Source: Nitrospiraceae bacterium
Lineage (GTDB): Bacteria; Nitrospirota; Nitrospiria; Nitrospirales; Nitrospiraceae
NCBI GenBank assembly: GCA_919902665.1
Contig: CAKKRK010000064.1
Coordinates: 1 to 64,000, forward strand
Direction: 5' to 3'
DNA length: 64,000 nucleotides
This document shows, piece by piece, positions 1 through 8,752 of the stretch. The position numbers and the translations under genes were made by a program. A model generated the notes under the pieces. The model saw only the letters and a program-made list of their open reading frames with translations. It was not told where the DNA came from and made no database searches. Each line of letters opens with the position of its first letter. The first letter of the stretch is position 1.

Positions 1-1599
1 ATCGAAAAAAATGAACAGTTGCTGATGGTCTTGCCGCTGGCGATATTGGCCGTTGCGGCGGTGAAGGCGCTCTTCAGCTATGGCGTCGGGTACCTGATGG
101 CGTATGTGGGGAATCGAGTGGTGGCAGATATTCGGCAAGAGTTGTTTCAGCAGCTCATGCGCATGCCGATCGGATTTCACGACTCCAACACGTCGGGTCG
201 TTTGGTGTCGCGGATCGTGAACGATGTTGGGTTGATGGCGAATGCGGCGTCGAGTGTCGTCAAAGACATGTTTCAAAATGTCCTGACATTTCTGGCGATG
301 GTCGGCGTGATTCTCTATCAGGACTGGAAATTGGCGGGCATCTCGCTGGTCGTGATTCCGCTTGCGGGGCTGACGATGGTTCGAGTGGGGAAGCGGTTGA
401 AGAAATTGGCGGCAAGTGGACAAGCCCAGATGGGCGATATGTCTTCAACACTACAAGAAACGTTTGCCGGCATCAGGGTCGTGAAGGCCTTCGGTCGTGA
501 AGACGCAGAAGCCGGGCGATTTCAAGCGCGGAACCAGGCCTTTCTGGCCACTACCCTGAAAACGAATCAGGTCTGGTCGATCGGCCATTCGCATATGGAA
601 GTCATCGGCGTGATCAGTATCGCGGTTATTATTTGGTATGGCGGCTATCTCGTCATCAACGGGACGATGACGCCCGGCGCGTTCTTTTCGTTCATGGCTG
701 CCATGTTATTGGCCTATACCCCGGTTCGGAAGTTGTCTGGGGCCAACAATCTGATCCAACAAGCCCTGGCTGCGGCTGAACGCGTCTTTGATGTGTTGGA
801 CATGAAGACGGAACAGGCACAGACTCAGGGCATGGTCCCGTTGACTGGAATCCACCGTGCCATTGAATTCCAGGGTGTCTCGTTGCGATATGAGGGCCAG
901 AAGATTCCCGCGCTGACCAAGGTTGATCTCACCATCACGCCCGGGGAAGTGATTGCGCTTGTCGGGAGCAGTGGAAGTGGAAAGACCACGTTAGTCAGTT
1001 TGTTGCCGCGGTTCTATGAGCCGACCACAGGCCGTATTCTGATCGATGGCGTTTCGCTTGACTCGTATGAATTGCAGTCATTACGCGCTCATATCGGGAT
1101 CGTGTCGCAAGAGATTGTACTGTTCGATGATACCATCCGGAACAACATCGCCTTCGGACGAACAGGGGCCAGTCAGGCTGAGGTTGAACAGGCGGCGAAA
1201 CTGGCCTATGCGCATGACTTCATTCTTCGGATCCCAGACGGGTATGATGCCCTCATCGGAGAACGGGGGCTTAAGCTTTCGGGGGGCGAGCGCCAGCGTC
1301 TGGCCATCGCCCGTGCGCTGCTTCGCGACTCGCCATTGCTGATCCTGGATGAAGCGACGTCGGCGTTGGATACGGAGTCTGAACGGATTGTACAGTTGGC
1401 CTTGACGAACTTAATGAAGAATCGAACGACGCTGGTGATTGCTCATCGGCTGTCGACCATTCAAAATGCAGATCGCATTGTGGTGTTGGACGGTGGGACG
1501 ATCGTTGAAGTAGGCTCGCACGAGGATTTGCTTCGGCAGGGAGGAAGCTATCACCGTTTGCACACATTGCAGTTTCAATCCGAAGAATTGGCACATTGA
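1..1599 (+). CDS. msbA: Lipid A export ABC transporter MsbA (5' partial)
   Basis: This is a half-size ABC exporter of the MsbA type, which flips lipid A-core across the inner membrane. The frame is open to the left edge of the window, so the N-terminus (about 50 residues by comparison with typical MsbA length) is missing. The visible part has several membrane segments (for example around codons 10-30, 85-120 and 195-235). The ATPase domain follows, with Walker A GSSGSGKTT near codon 321, signature LSGGERQR near codon 426, Walker B LLILDEATSALD near codon 448 and the switch His in IAHRL. The gene is followed after 4 bases by an acyltransferase-like gene and then by waaA and lpxK, the usual lipid A/Kdo neighbourhood. 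This supports MsbA over a generic multidrug exporter. Confidence 0.9.
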   Translation: MEKNEQLLMVLPLAILAVAAVKALFSYGVGYLMAYVGNRVVADIRQELFQQLMRMPIGFHDSNTSGRLVSRIVNDVGLMANAASSVVKDMFQNVLTFLAMVGVILYQDWKLAGISLVVIPLAGLTMVRVGKRLKKLAASGQAQMGDMSSTLQETFAGIRVVKAFGREDAEAGRFQARNQAFLATTLKTNQVWSIGHSHMEVIGVISIAVIIWYGGYLVINGTMTPGAFFSFMAAMLLAYTPVRKLSGANNLIQQALAAAERVFDVLDMKTEQAQTQGMVPLTGIHRAIEFQGVSLRYEGQKIPALTKVDLTITPGEVIALVGSSGSGKTTLVSLLPRFYEPTTGRILIDGVSLDSYELQSLRAHIGIVSQEIVLFDDTIRNNIAFGRTGASQAEVEQAAKLAYAHDFILRIPDGYDALIGERGLKLSGGERQRLAIARALLRDSPLLILDEATSALDTESERIVQLALTNLMKNRTTLVIAHRLSTIQNADRIVVLDGGTIVEVGSHEDLLRQGGSYHRLHTLQFQSEELAH

Positions 1600-1603
1600 T
1601 TCT

Positions 1604-2280
1604 ATGAAGAAATCGTTCTTGGTCAGATGGCTGAAAATTTCTGTGCTGCCTCCGGTGGGCGCAGCACTGATTCGTGGTATTGCCCGCACGATGCGCTACG
1701 AGACTAGAGGACAGGAAGCGGTCGATGCCTTGTATCGTGAAGGAGGGCACGCCATTACCGCATTTTGGCATGCACAGCAATTGATGATTCCGTTTGGGTA
1801 CCGAGGACCGGGTGCCCATGTGTTGATCAGCCAGCATGGGGATGGAGAGATTATTGCGCGTATCATCGCGCGATTCGGTCATGGGGCCGTGCGTGGATCC
1901 AGTACGCGCGGCGGGGCCAATGCCCTACGCGCATTGATTAAATTAGCTCGATCCGGCCAAGATGTTGCGGTGACGCCGGATGGCCCAAAAGGGCCGCGTC
2001 ACGTTGCCAAGCTGGGGGTGATCCAGCTGGCGAAAGCCTCGGGACTTCCGATCGTGCCAATAGCCTTTGCCTGCTCAAAAAAAAACTCTTTGCGAGTTGG
2101 GATCGCTACATGGTCCCCTATCCGTTTTCGACGGGCCTCTTTTGCTACGGACGTCCGCTCTGGGTCTCACGTGAGGCCGATGAGACGGCGCTGGAAACAG
2201 CTCGGGTGGAACTTGAGACCGTGTTGAATCAGTTGACGGATCAGGCGAAAAAGGGCGTGGATGTAAATGGTAAGGCGTGA
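1604..2280 (+). CDS. DUF374 lysophospholipid acyltransferase-like protein with an apparent frameshift
   Basis: The first 160 or so residues match the DUF374 family, acyltransferase-like proteins often found beside waaA and lpxK. Typical stretches include the motif around FWHAQQ, then SQHGDGEIIARIIARFG, RGSSTRGG and TPDGPKGPRH. After CSKK the annotated frame turns into atypical sequence and ends at 2227. The +1-shifted frame gives a convincing family C-terminus (LFASWDRYMVPYPFSTG, then YGRPLWV and an acidic amphipathic tail) and stops at 2278-2280. The switch falls in a run of nine A at 2077-2085; ten would restore one frame of about 226 residues. It could be a sequencing indel, a real mutation, or transcriptional slippage on the A tract. 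The exact acyl substrate is unknown. Confidence 0.75.
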
Positions 2281-2347
2281 ACTGTAAGAGGCGTAGGTAT
2301 TAAACCGGGCGCCTCACCTTTTGCCTCGTGCGGTTCACGTCGTTCTC

Positions 2348-3685
2348 ATGTGGAAGCTGCTCTATAACATCGGTCTTCTTCTTGCCGCCCCAGTGGTTAT
2401 CGCTATGCTGCTGGCCAAACCTCGCTGCCGGCCTGGTTTTCTTCAGCGGATGGGTTGGCACATTCATCCTTCCGATCGCCAAACGACAGCCTCGCCGCTT
2501 GTGTGGATTCACGCGGTGTCACTCGGTGAGGTCGTCGCCGCGACGCCGTTGGTGAAGGCGCTGCACGAACGTCATCCCGAGTTTCGGTATATCGTCACGA
2601 CGGTGACTGAAACCGGCCGAGAGGCGGTAGAACAGCGCTTAGGCGGTATTGCCGAGCACCGGTATGCTCCGCTTGACTTTCCCTGGGCTGTGACTCGGAT
2701 GATTCGCAGTCTGCGGCCGGTGCTGTATGTGTTTGTCGAGACGGAATTATGGCCGAACTTATTGTGGGCGTTACGAGCACACGATGTGCCCTCTGTGTTG
2801 GTGAACGGGCGGTTGTCGTCGCGGTCATTTGGCCGTCAGGATTTGCCCGTGATTCGCTCTTTGTATCGATCTATACTTCAAACGCTCACACTCTGTCTCA
2901 TGCAATCTGATAGAGATCGACAGCGTATTGTTGCGTTAGGCGCTGAGCCGTCGCGCGTTCATGTGACCAGTAATATCAAGTTTGATCAGCCTCTCCCGGA
3001 CGTTCGCTCGCATGAGTCGCTCCGTCAGAACTTTGGGCTCGATGAGCATGAACAATTGATGCTCGCGGGTAGCACGCATGCTGGAGAAGAGGAACTGCTG
3101 GTTTCAGCCTACCGACACATTGTGAAGACCTATCCCAGAACCGTGTTGATGCTGGCGCCACGCCATATCGAGCGAGCGGATCGAGTCGAAGCCGTGCTGC
3201 GAGAAGCCGGATTTTCCGTGCAGCGGAGGAGTCGGATTCAGGGGAAGCAGTCTGGCCCGCGCGTGATCATTTTGGATACGAGAGGAGAGTTGTCTCGCGC
3301 ATATCGAGACGCTGTCGTGGCATTCGTCGGTGGGACTCTGGTTCCCGTGGGGGGGCACAATTTGTTGGAACCGGCTGTATGGGGTATCCCCGTCATGTTT
3401 GGGCCTCATACGGACCATTGCGCCGAGGTCGCGGCACTCCTATCAGAGGCTGGAGGAGGTCGCCGCGTGATGGGAGTGGAGGACATCGTTACCTCTCTTG
3501 AAGAATGGCTTGGTCAGCCTGAAACTCGACATCGGATGGGGCAGGCTGCAAGACAGGTGGTGTTGGACAATCAAGGCGCACTCACACGGAGTCTGGAGTT
3601 CATTGAGACGTGCCTCCGTGCGGCTCCGTCGTATTCCGACTCGTGTGTGGCAACGGGGCCTGGACCGCTTGTGGCCAAACACTGA
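2348..3685 (+). CDS. waaA: 3-deoxy-D-manno-octulosonic acid (Kdo) transferase
   Basis: WaaA/KdtA is a membrane-anchored GT30 enzyme that transfers Kdo from CMP-Kdo to the lipid A precursor. The protein starts with a hydrophobic anchor (MWKLLYNIGLLLAAP). It continues with the conserved HAVSLGEVVAATPL stretch holding the catalytic Glu, then ETELWPN, NGRLSSRSF and the donor-side GSTHAGEE and GGHNLLEPA motifs. I prefer ATG 2348 because the family normally begins close to the anchor; an in-frame TTG at 2321 would add nine residues. The stop is separated from the lpxK ATG by a single base, implying translational coupling. Confidence 0.93.
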   Translation: MWKLLYNIGLLLAAPVVIAMLLAKPRCRPGFLQRMGWHIHPSDRQTTASPLVWIHAVSLGEVVAATPLVKALHERHPEFRYIVTTVTETGREAVEQRLGGIAEHRYAPLDFPWAVTRMIRSLRPVLYVFVETELWPNLLWALRAHDVPSVLVNGRLSSRSFGRQDLPVIRSLYRSILQTLTLCLMQSDRDRQRIVALGAEPSRVHVTSNIKFDQPLPDVRSHESLRQNFGLDEHEQLMLAGSTHAGEEELLVSAYRHIVKTYPRTVLMLAPRHIERADRVEAVLREAGFSVQRRSRIQGKQSGPRVIILDTRGELSRAYRDAVVAFVGGTLVPVGGHNLLEPAVWGIPVMFGPHTDHCAEVAALLSEAGGGRRVMGVEDIVTSLEEWLGQPETRHRMGQAARQVVLDNQGALTRSLEFIETCLRAAPSYSDSCVATGPGPLVAKH

Positions 3686-3686
3686 C

Positions 3687-4778
3687 ATGGCGTTCTTGCT
3701 TCCTGGACAACCGGTTCGCAAAGGGCTGTACTGGGTTGCTGGGTTGTACGGCCTCATCATTCGGTGTCGGCTGTGGTGCTACCGCCAGGGTTGGCTCACG
3801 ACCACACGGCTACCCTGTCGGGTTGTGAGTGTCGGGAATCTGACAGTCGGGGGGACGGGAAAAACTCCGATCGTCATTCTCCTGACGGAATGGCTGGTGG
3901 CCAAGGGGAAACGGGTGGCGATCTTGAGCCGAGGGTACAAACGGACGAGCACGGTGCCCTATCTATTGGTGTCCGATGGATCTCGAATCTTGGCTGGCCC
4001 CTCGGAGGCCGGGGACGAACCGTTTCTCATGGCGCAGCGTTGTCCGCGCGCCGTTGTGGCTGTGGGGGCTGATCGGGTCGCGCTTGGTCGGTGGGTATTG
4101 GAACAGTATCCCGTCGACTACATCATGCTCGATGATGGCTTTCAGCATCGAGCCCTTCATCGCGATGTCGATCTAGTGTTGCTGGATGCCACTGATGCGG
4201 CAGGACTTGATGCGCTGCTTCCATCGGGAAGACTGCGGGAACCCTTAGAGGCGCTGGAACGAGCGAGTGCGGTGGTGATTACCCGGGCCGATTCGAGGCA
4301 AGATGTAGAAGCGGTTCAGCAGCGATTGCGTAAGATCGCGCGGCTGTCAGAGGACGTCATAGAGGTCGTATTTCGGCCGGAGTCTTTTCGCGCAATCGGT
4401 TCAGCGGGGCCGCAAGCTCTTGAGTGGGGGCAAGGTAAACGGGCCTGGCTGGTAAGCGGGATCGGCAATAGCCCATCGTTCCGCCGCTCGGTTGAATCCA
4501 TCGGGGTTGAGATTCTTGGAGAGACAGTGTTTGAAGATCATCATCGCTACTGTGACGAAGAGATCAGACAGATCCGCGCCACTGTGCAGGCCAATGGGAG
4601 CGAGATTGTCCTAACGACCGAGAAGGACGGCGGAAAACTGTCCCCCTTCCTCCGGCCCAATGATCCTTGGTGGATGCTTCGACTGGGGACGGAAGTCGTG
4701 CGCGGAGAAGCGCGGCTGTATGGATTGATCGATGGGCTATTAACCGATGAGACCGAACAGGTAGAAGTTCGTGCGTAG
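3687..4778 (+). CDS. lpxK: Tetraacyldisaccharide 4'-kinase
   Basis: LpxK phosphorylates the 4' position of the lipid A disaccharide at the inner membrane. The N-terminal hydrophobic anchor (residues about 10-35) is followed by the P-loop variant VGNLTVGGTGKTP. Further family motifs are SRGYKR, GDEP, the VGADR segment and the DDGFQHRALHRD motif. A longer open frame exists upstream, but ATG 3687, one base after the waaA stop, gives the normal length of about 363 residues and the normal N-terminus. The end overlaps the next gene by 8 bases. Confidence 0.93.
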   Translation: MAFLLPGQPVRKGLYWVAGLYGLIIRCRLWCYRQGWLTTTRLPCRVVSVGNLTVGGTGKTPIVILLTEWLVAKGKRVAILSRGYKRTSTVPYLLVSDGSRILAGPSEAGDEPFLMAQRCPRAVVAVGADRVALGRWVLEQYPVDYIMLDDGFQHRALHRDVDLVLLDATDAAGLDALLPSGRLREPLEALERASAVVITRADSRQDVEAVQQRLRKIARLSEDVIEVVFRPESFRAIGSAGPQALEWGQGKRAWLVSGIGNSPSFRRSVESIGVEILGETVFEDHHRYCDEEIRQIRATVQANGSEIVLTTEKDGGKLSPFLRPNDPWWMLRLGTEVVRGEARLYGLIDGLLTDETEQVEVRA

Positions 4779-6471
4779 AGATCTGCCTCGGAACATCTTG
4801 GTGCGGGCACCGAATTGGATCGGCGATGCCGTGATGTGCGAGCCGGCTATTCGCGGGCTGCGGTCACTGTTCCCGGAAGCGGAGATCACGATGCTTGCCA
4901 AGCGGGCCGTCGCCGAACTGTTTAGTGCGGCTCCAGAGCTGAGTCGAGTTGTGGTGTACGATGACAAGGGGCCTCATGCGGGGCTTTCTGGGAAATGGTC
5001 GCTGGCGGGTACGTTGCGGCGGCATGACTTCGATCTGGCAGTGCTTTTTCAGAACGCCTTCGAGGCGGCATTTCTCGCGTGGCTTGCGGGTATTCCGCAG
5101 CGATATGGCTATGCAACTGATGGACGAGTCTTTTTTCTGACCACGCCTGTTGCTGTGCCGAGTCGTAGTTGTGGGGTCCATCAAGTCGAGTACTATTGGA
5201 ACCTGTTGAAGCCTTTGGGGCTGTCTGGCGGGGCATCGTCGCCGACGCTGTGTGTAACAGCAGACGAGAGTCGTCAGTTGGATGTCAGGCTTGCTGGGGC
5301 CGAGGTCGGCTTGTCAGATATCGTAATTGGTATCAATCCAGGGTCGACCTACGGAAGTGCAAAACGTTGGTTACCTGAGCGATTCGCTGAAGTCGCGCAG
5401 CGACTTGCAGAACGCTTAGGCCAGGATGAGAATGCACAGGTGGTAGTGGTCATTCTGGGGGCACAGGGAGAGGAGTCCTTGGGAAGGGACATCGCCGCTC
5501 GAATCAATGGGCGATCAGTGGTGCTGTCGGGTGCCACGACCATTCGTGAGTTGATGGCGGTAGTCAAGCGATGCCGCCTGCTCATTACCAACGATACAGG
5601 GCCGATGCATATCGCTGCTGCGTGTAGCGTGCCGGTTGTGGCGGTGTTTGGTCCTACGGATTCACATACGACCGCACCCTATGGGCAAGAGCGGTCGATT
5701 GTGCGGGAAGCCGTAGACTGTGCGCCTTGCCTCCTTAGGGAATGCCCGATTGATCACCGCTGCATGACGCGCATCCCCGTTGACCGGGTGTATGAAGCGG
5801 CCGTGCAACAGCTGAGCGGTTTGTCTCGTGTATCTGGTCTCTCTCGTCTAGACAACACAGACCAGACGAACATTCTGTCCGGCTACACCATCTTTCTCGA
5901 TCGAGACGGAACACTCAATCCTGATCCCGGCTATATCAAGTCTCCGGATCAGTTTGAGTTATTTCCTGGGGTGTCCGAGGCGCTCGCGCGTCTGAAGCGG
6001 GCTGGCGCCCGATTGATCGTCGTCACCAATCAATCGGGAATTGCGCGAGGACTCTTGTCGCGAAAGGATCTCGATGCCGTGCACATGAAACTGAAGCGTC
6101 TGCTCGATGGCGCGGGTGTGACACTCGACGCGATCTATTTCTGTCCTCACCATCCTGACGACGGGTGCGAATGTCGAAAACCGAACCGTGGGATGATTGA
6201 CCAAGCGGTGCGAGAGTGCGGGGTGACTCTTGATCACTCTTATCTGATTGGCGATCACAGTCGGGACATCGAATTGGCACAGCGGGTCGGGGTGCGCAGT
6301 ATCTTAGTGACGACGGGTGTCGTGTCTCCGCAGGACGCAGAAAGACTCAAAGCCTCAGGGCCAGCTCCAACTTGGGTTGCATCCTCGCTGGCGGACGCTG
6401 CGGATTGGCTGCTCTCCGATGCAAGCAGGGCGCCCGTACAGATCCGTGGGCGTCAGGTTGCACATACGTGA
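4771..6471 (+). CDS. waaF: Fusion: WaaF-type heptosyltransferase + GmhB-type heptose bisphosphate phosphatase
   Basis: Residues 1 to about 350 form a GT9 heptosyltransferase II: RAPNWIGDAVMCEPAIR at the N-terminus, a NPGSTYGSAKRW donor-binding region, the TNDTGPMHIAAA motif and a Cys-rich tail. After a short Ser/Asn-rich linker, residues about 372-545 form a HAD phosphatase of the GmhB type. It has LDRDGTLN with both catalytic Asp, the zinc-knuckle-like CPHHPDDGCECRKP, and the GDHSRDIELAQRVG motif. GmhB removes the 7-phosphate of D-glycero-D-manno-heptose 1,7-bisphosphate, so one polypeptide carries both a precursor step and a heptose-transfer step. The start is GTG 4771, overlapping the lpxK stop. 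I see no frameshift between the two parts. Confidence 0.9.
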   Translation: MRRDLPRNILVRAPNWIGDAVMCEPAIRGLRSLFPEAEITMLAKRAVAELFSAAPELSRVVVYDDKGPHAGLSGKWSLAGTLRRHDFDLAVLFQNAFEAAFLAWLAGIPQRYGYATDGRVFFLTTPVAVPSRSCGVHQVEYYWNLLKPLGLSGGASSPTLCVTADESRQLDVRLAGAEVGLSDIVIGINPGSTYGSAKRWLPERFAEVAQRLAERLGQDENAQVVVVILGAQGEESLGRDIAARINGRSVVLSGATTIRELMAVVKRCRLLITNDTGPMHIAAACSVPVVAVFGPTDSHTTAPYGQERSIVREAVDCAPCLLRECPIDHRCMTRIPVDRVYEAAVQQLSGLSRVSGLSRLDNTDQTNILSGYTIFLDRDGTLNPDPGYIKSPDQFELFPGVSEALARLKRAGARLIVVTNQSGIARGLLSRKDLDAVHMKLKRLLDGAGVTLDAIYFCPHHPDDGCECRKPNRGMIDQAVRECGVTLDHSYLIGDHSRDIELAQRVGVRSILVTTGVVSPQDAERLKASGPAPTWVASSLADAADWLLSDASRAPVQIRGRQVAHT

Positions 6472-6588
6472 TGGAGTGGAGCGGCTGTGCTTGGCCCGAT
6501 CTTGTGTTGGTTGGCGAGCCGGCGTAAATTGTATCGGTAGCAGACGACGGGCAAGGGAGTCGGCTCTGTTGCGCAGCGGGAGAGGACG

Positions 6589-7590
6589 ATGGCAGCGAAC
6601 CAACCTGTGAACGTGTGTTCCGTTCCATGTAACCTTTGTGGTGGCACCCAGGTGTCGACTCTGTCGAACAAAAGTCGAAGTGGGAAACCATTGCGGACGG
6701 TCATTTGTCAAGCCTGCGGGCTTGTGTGGTCGGACCCACGCCCGCATGACGCCAGGCAGTTTTATGAGGAGGAGTACCGCCTCTCCTACAAACACACCTA
6801 CCACCCGAAGCCCAAACACGTCTTACGCGCGGGCCATGTAGCCTTGTCGCGATTCGAAAAGATCGAGCCGTTGCTGTCGAGTCGGAAAGCTGTTCTCGAT
6901 GTCGGTACTGGCGGAGGAGAGTTTGCCTATCTGCTGCAATCGTTGGGGCATGGCGTGAGCGGGATTGAACCGAATAGAGGGTATGCCGACTATTCCATAC
7001 AGGAATATGGGCTCACGGTTCAGGTCGGGTTCGTGCAAGATGCGGTGTTTCCACCTGAATCGTTCGATGTGGTGACGATCTGGCATGTACTTGAACACAC
7101 GGAAGATCCGGGTTGCATCCTAGCCCTGCTCCGATCCTGGCTGAAACCGGACGGCACGCTTGTGGTGGAGGTTCCCAATGTCGAGGCAACCTGTCAGGCT
7201 CCCAGCAGCACATTCCATGAAGCCCATCTCTATAACTTCAATGTGGTGTCATTACGCCGATTGGCCAAGAAACACGGGTTGTTCGAGACTAAGCATCTGA
7301 TCTCTCGCGATGGTGGGAATATCACGATGTTTCTGTCTCGCATGGAGCCGCTGGTCCAAGATCGTTACAACGCTTCGATTCCAGAAAACTGCGAATGGAT
7401 CTCGAGGATCGTGCGTCAGCACAGCAACGTGCGGCGCCACTTGATGCCGATACCGTACCTGCGGGCTTGGCAGCGTCTCTGCCGATCATTCAAAGAGAGG
7501 CGTGAAACGGCGGGCGCAAAGAGCGGTAAGGCATTGCTCGACACACTCTATTCGCCTCAGTGTCGCTCCCATTCTGTGGGACGTGGATGA
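6589..7590 (+). CDS. Class I SAM-dependent methyltransferase with N-terminal zinc-ribbon-like segment
   Basis: The N-terminus carries two CxxC pairs (CNLCGG near residue 12 and CQACGLVWSDPRP near residue 42), a pattern seen in sugar C-methyltransferase-like and related families. The Rossmann domain follows with motif I VLDVGTGGGEFAYLL, the acidic position in SGIEPN, and a WHVLEHTEDP post-motif. ATG 6589 sits behind a purine-rich GAGAGGAC ribosome site. It lies between heptosyltransferase-family genes, so it probably modifies an LPS sugar, but neither substrate nor methyl position can be read from the sequence. Confidence 0.8.
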   Translation: MAANQPVNVCSVPCNLCGGTQVSTLSNKSRSGKPLRTVICQACGLVWSDPRPHDARQFYEEEYRLSYKHTYHPKPKHVLRAGHVALSRFEKIEPLLSSRKAVLDVGTGGGEFAYLLQSLGHGVSGIEPNRGYADYSIQEYGLTVQVGFVQDAVFPPESFDVVTIWHVLEHTEDPGCILALLRSWLKPDGTLVVEVPNVEATCQAPSSTFHEAHLYNFNVVSLRRLAKKHGLFETKHLISRDGGNITMFLSRMEPLVQDRYNASIPENCEWISRIVRQHSNVRRHLMPIPYLRAWQRLCRSFKERRETAGAKSGKALLDTLYSPQCRSHSVGRG

Positions 7591-7678
7591 ACAGATTGTT
7601 GGATGATGTACGGATCATCACGCGTGGTCTTGCTTCATTCTAGGTATTGACGCGCAGTGTTCGCTGGAAGGTTCTCCG

Positions 7679-8752
7679 GTGTCATCTGTCAACCCTCTCG
7701 ATAGTCGCTTCTCATCGGTGTTGAACAATGCCCGCATCCTGTTGATCAAGCCCAGTTCTCTCGGGGATATCGTGCATGCATTGCCAGTCGTCTCAGCGAT
7801 CAAAGCACAATGGCCGAGATCACATCTCACGTGGATTGTGAAGCGCCAGTGGGCTGACCTTGTCGAACGGGCGGAGGGGGTTGACCGTGTTTGGCCGGTT
7901 GATATGACGGTGGGAAGTTGGATCAGGGAAGGCCGGGCACTGCGCGCACAGCGGTTCGACCTCGCCATCGATCTGCAAGGGCTGTTTCGTAGTGGCATTT
8001 TGGCGTGGCTCAGTGGTGCGCCGGCGCGTATTGGTTTTGCGAATGGAAGGGAAGGAAGTCCCTGGTTCTACTCCGACCGTGTTCCGGTTACCGATCCCGA
8101 TATCCATGCGGTCGATCGATATCTTTCCGTTGTCGCGGCGTTGGGGGCATCCCTGCCGGACAAAGCGCGATTTGGGTTTAGGCTACGAGAGGAGGACATG
8201 GCAACCGTTCAAGAGATTTGTCAACGGCGAGGCCTCACACTAGACAAGCCGTGGGTTGCCGTAAATATTGGAGCGCGGTGGCCGACCAAGCGCTGGCCGC
8301 TCGAGTCCTTCGCTGCCGTTGTAGATCAGCTGTACGAGGCACGTCGTGATCCGCTCGTGATGATAGGCGGATCCGAAGAGCGTGCATTGACGAAGAAGTT
8401 GAAAGCCTTGACGAAGTCTCCGTTCATCGACCTGTGCGGTGATATCCCATTGGGGTGCTTGCCGGCACTGCTTTCGACCTCGACTGCCATGATCACGAAT
8501 GATTCTGGGCCAATGCACATTGCTGCGGCACTTGGGATTCCGGTGATTGCGATGTTCGGACCAACCAGTGCGAGTCGGACTGGTCCGTATGGAGACGGTC
8601 ATCAGGTGCTGATCGGGCGAGTCCCCTGTAGCCCCTGTTTCAGTCGTATCTGCCGACACGATCCTGAATTGGAATGCCTTCATCTCATTCAGCCGACTCA
8701 CGTGGTTGATGTGATACGGCCCTTATTGACGGCTCACGTACCATGTCGATGA
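7679..8752 (+). CDS. waaC: GT9 glycosyltransferase, heptosyltransferase I-like
   Basis: A GT9 protein of 357 residues. The N-terminus ILLIKPSSLGDIVHALPV is characteristic of WaaC-type heptosyltransferases (ADP-heptose to Kdo). NIGARWPTKRWPLE and the C-terminal TNDSGPMHIAAALGIPVI motif that binds the nucleotide-sugar also fit. The start is read as GTG 7679, preceded by GGAAGG; a TTG at 7721 would remove a poorly conserved leader. The 3' end overlaps the next GT9 gene. The WaaC role rests on the N-terminal motif and on the waaA/waaF context; related GT9 enzymes use other heptoses, so the symbol is tentative. Confidence 0.78.
   Translation: MSSVNPLDSRFSSVLNNARILLIKPSSLGDIVHALPVVSAIKAQWPRSHLTWIVKRQWADLVERAEGVDRVWPVDMTVGSWIREGRALRAQRFDLAIDLQGLFRSGILAWLSGAPARIGFANGREGSPWFYSDRVPVTDPDIHAVDRYLSVVAALGASLPDKARFGFRLREEDMATVQEICQRRGLTLDKPWVAVNIGARWPTKRWPLESFAAVVDQLYEARRDPLVMIGGSEERALTKKLKALTKSPFIDLCGDIPLGCLPALLSTSTAMITNDSGPMHIAAALGIPVIAMFGPTSASRTGPYGDGHQVLIGRVPCSPCFSRICRHDPELECLHLIQPTHVVDVIRPLLTAHVPCR

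Noticed and set aside
7602-7619. Hairpin GATGAT-GTACGG-ATCATC after the methyltransferase gene as a terminator
   Set aside because: The stem is short and AT-rich and no T tract follows.
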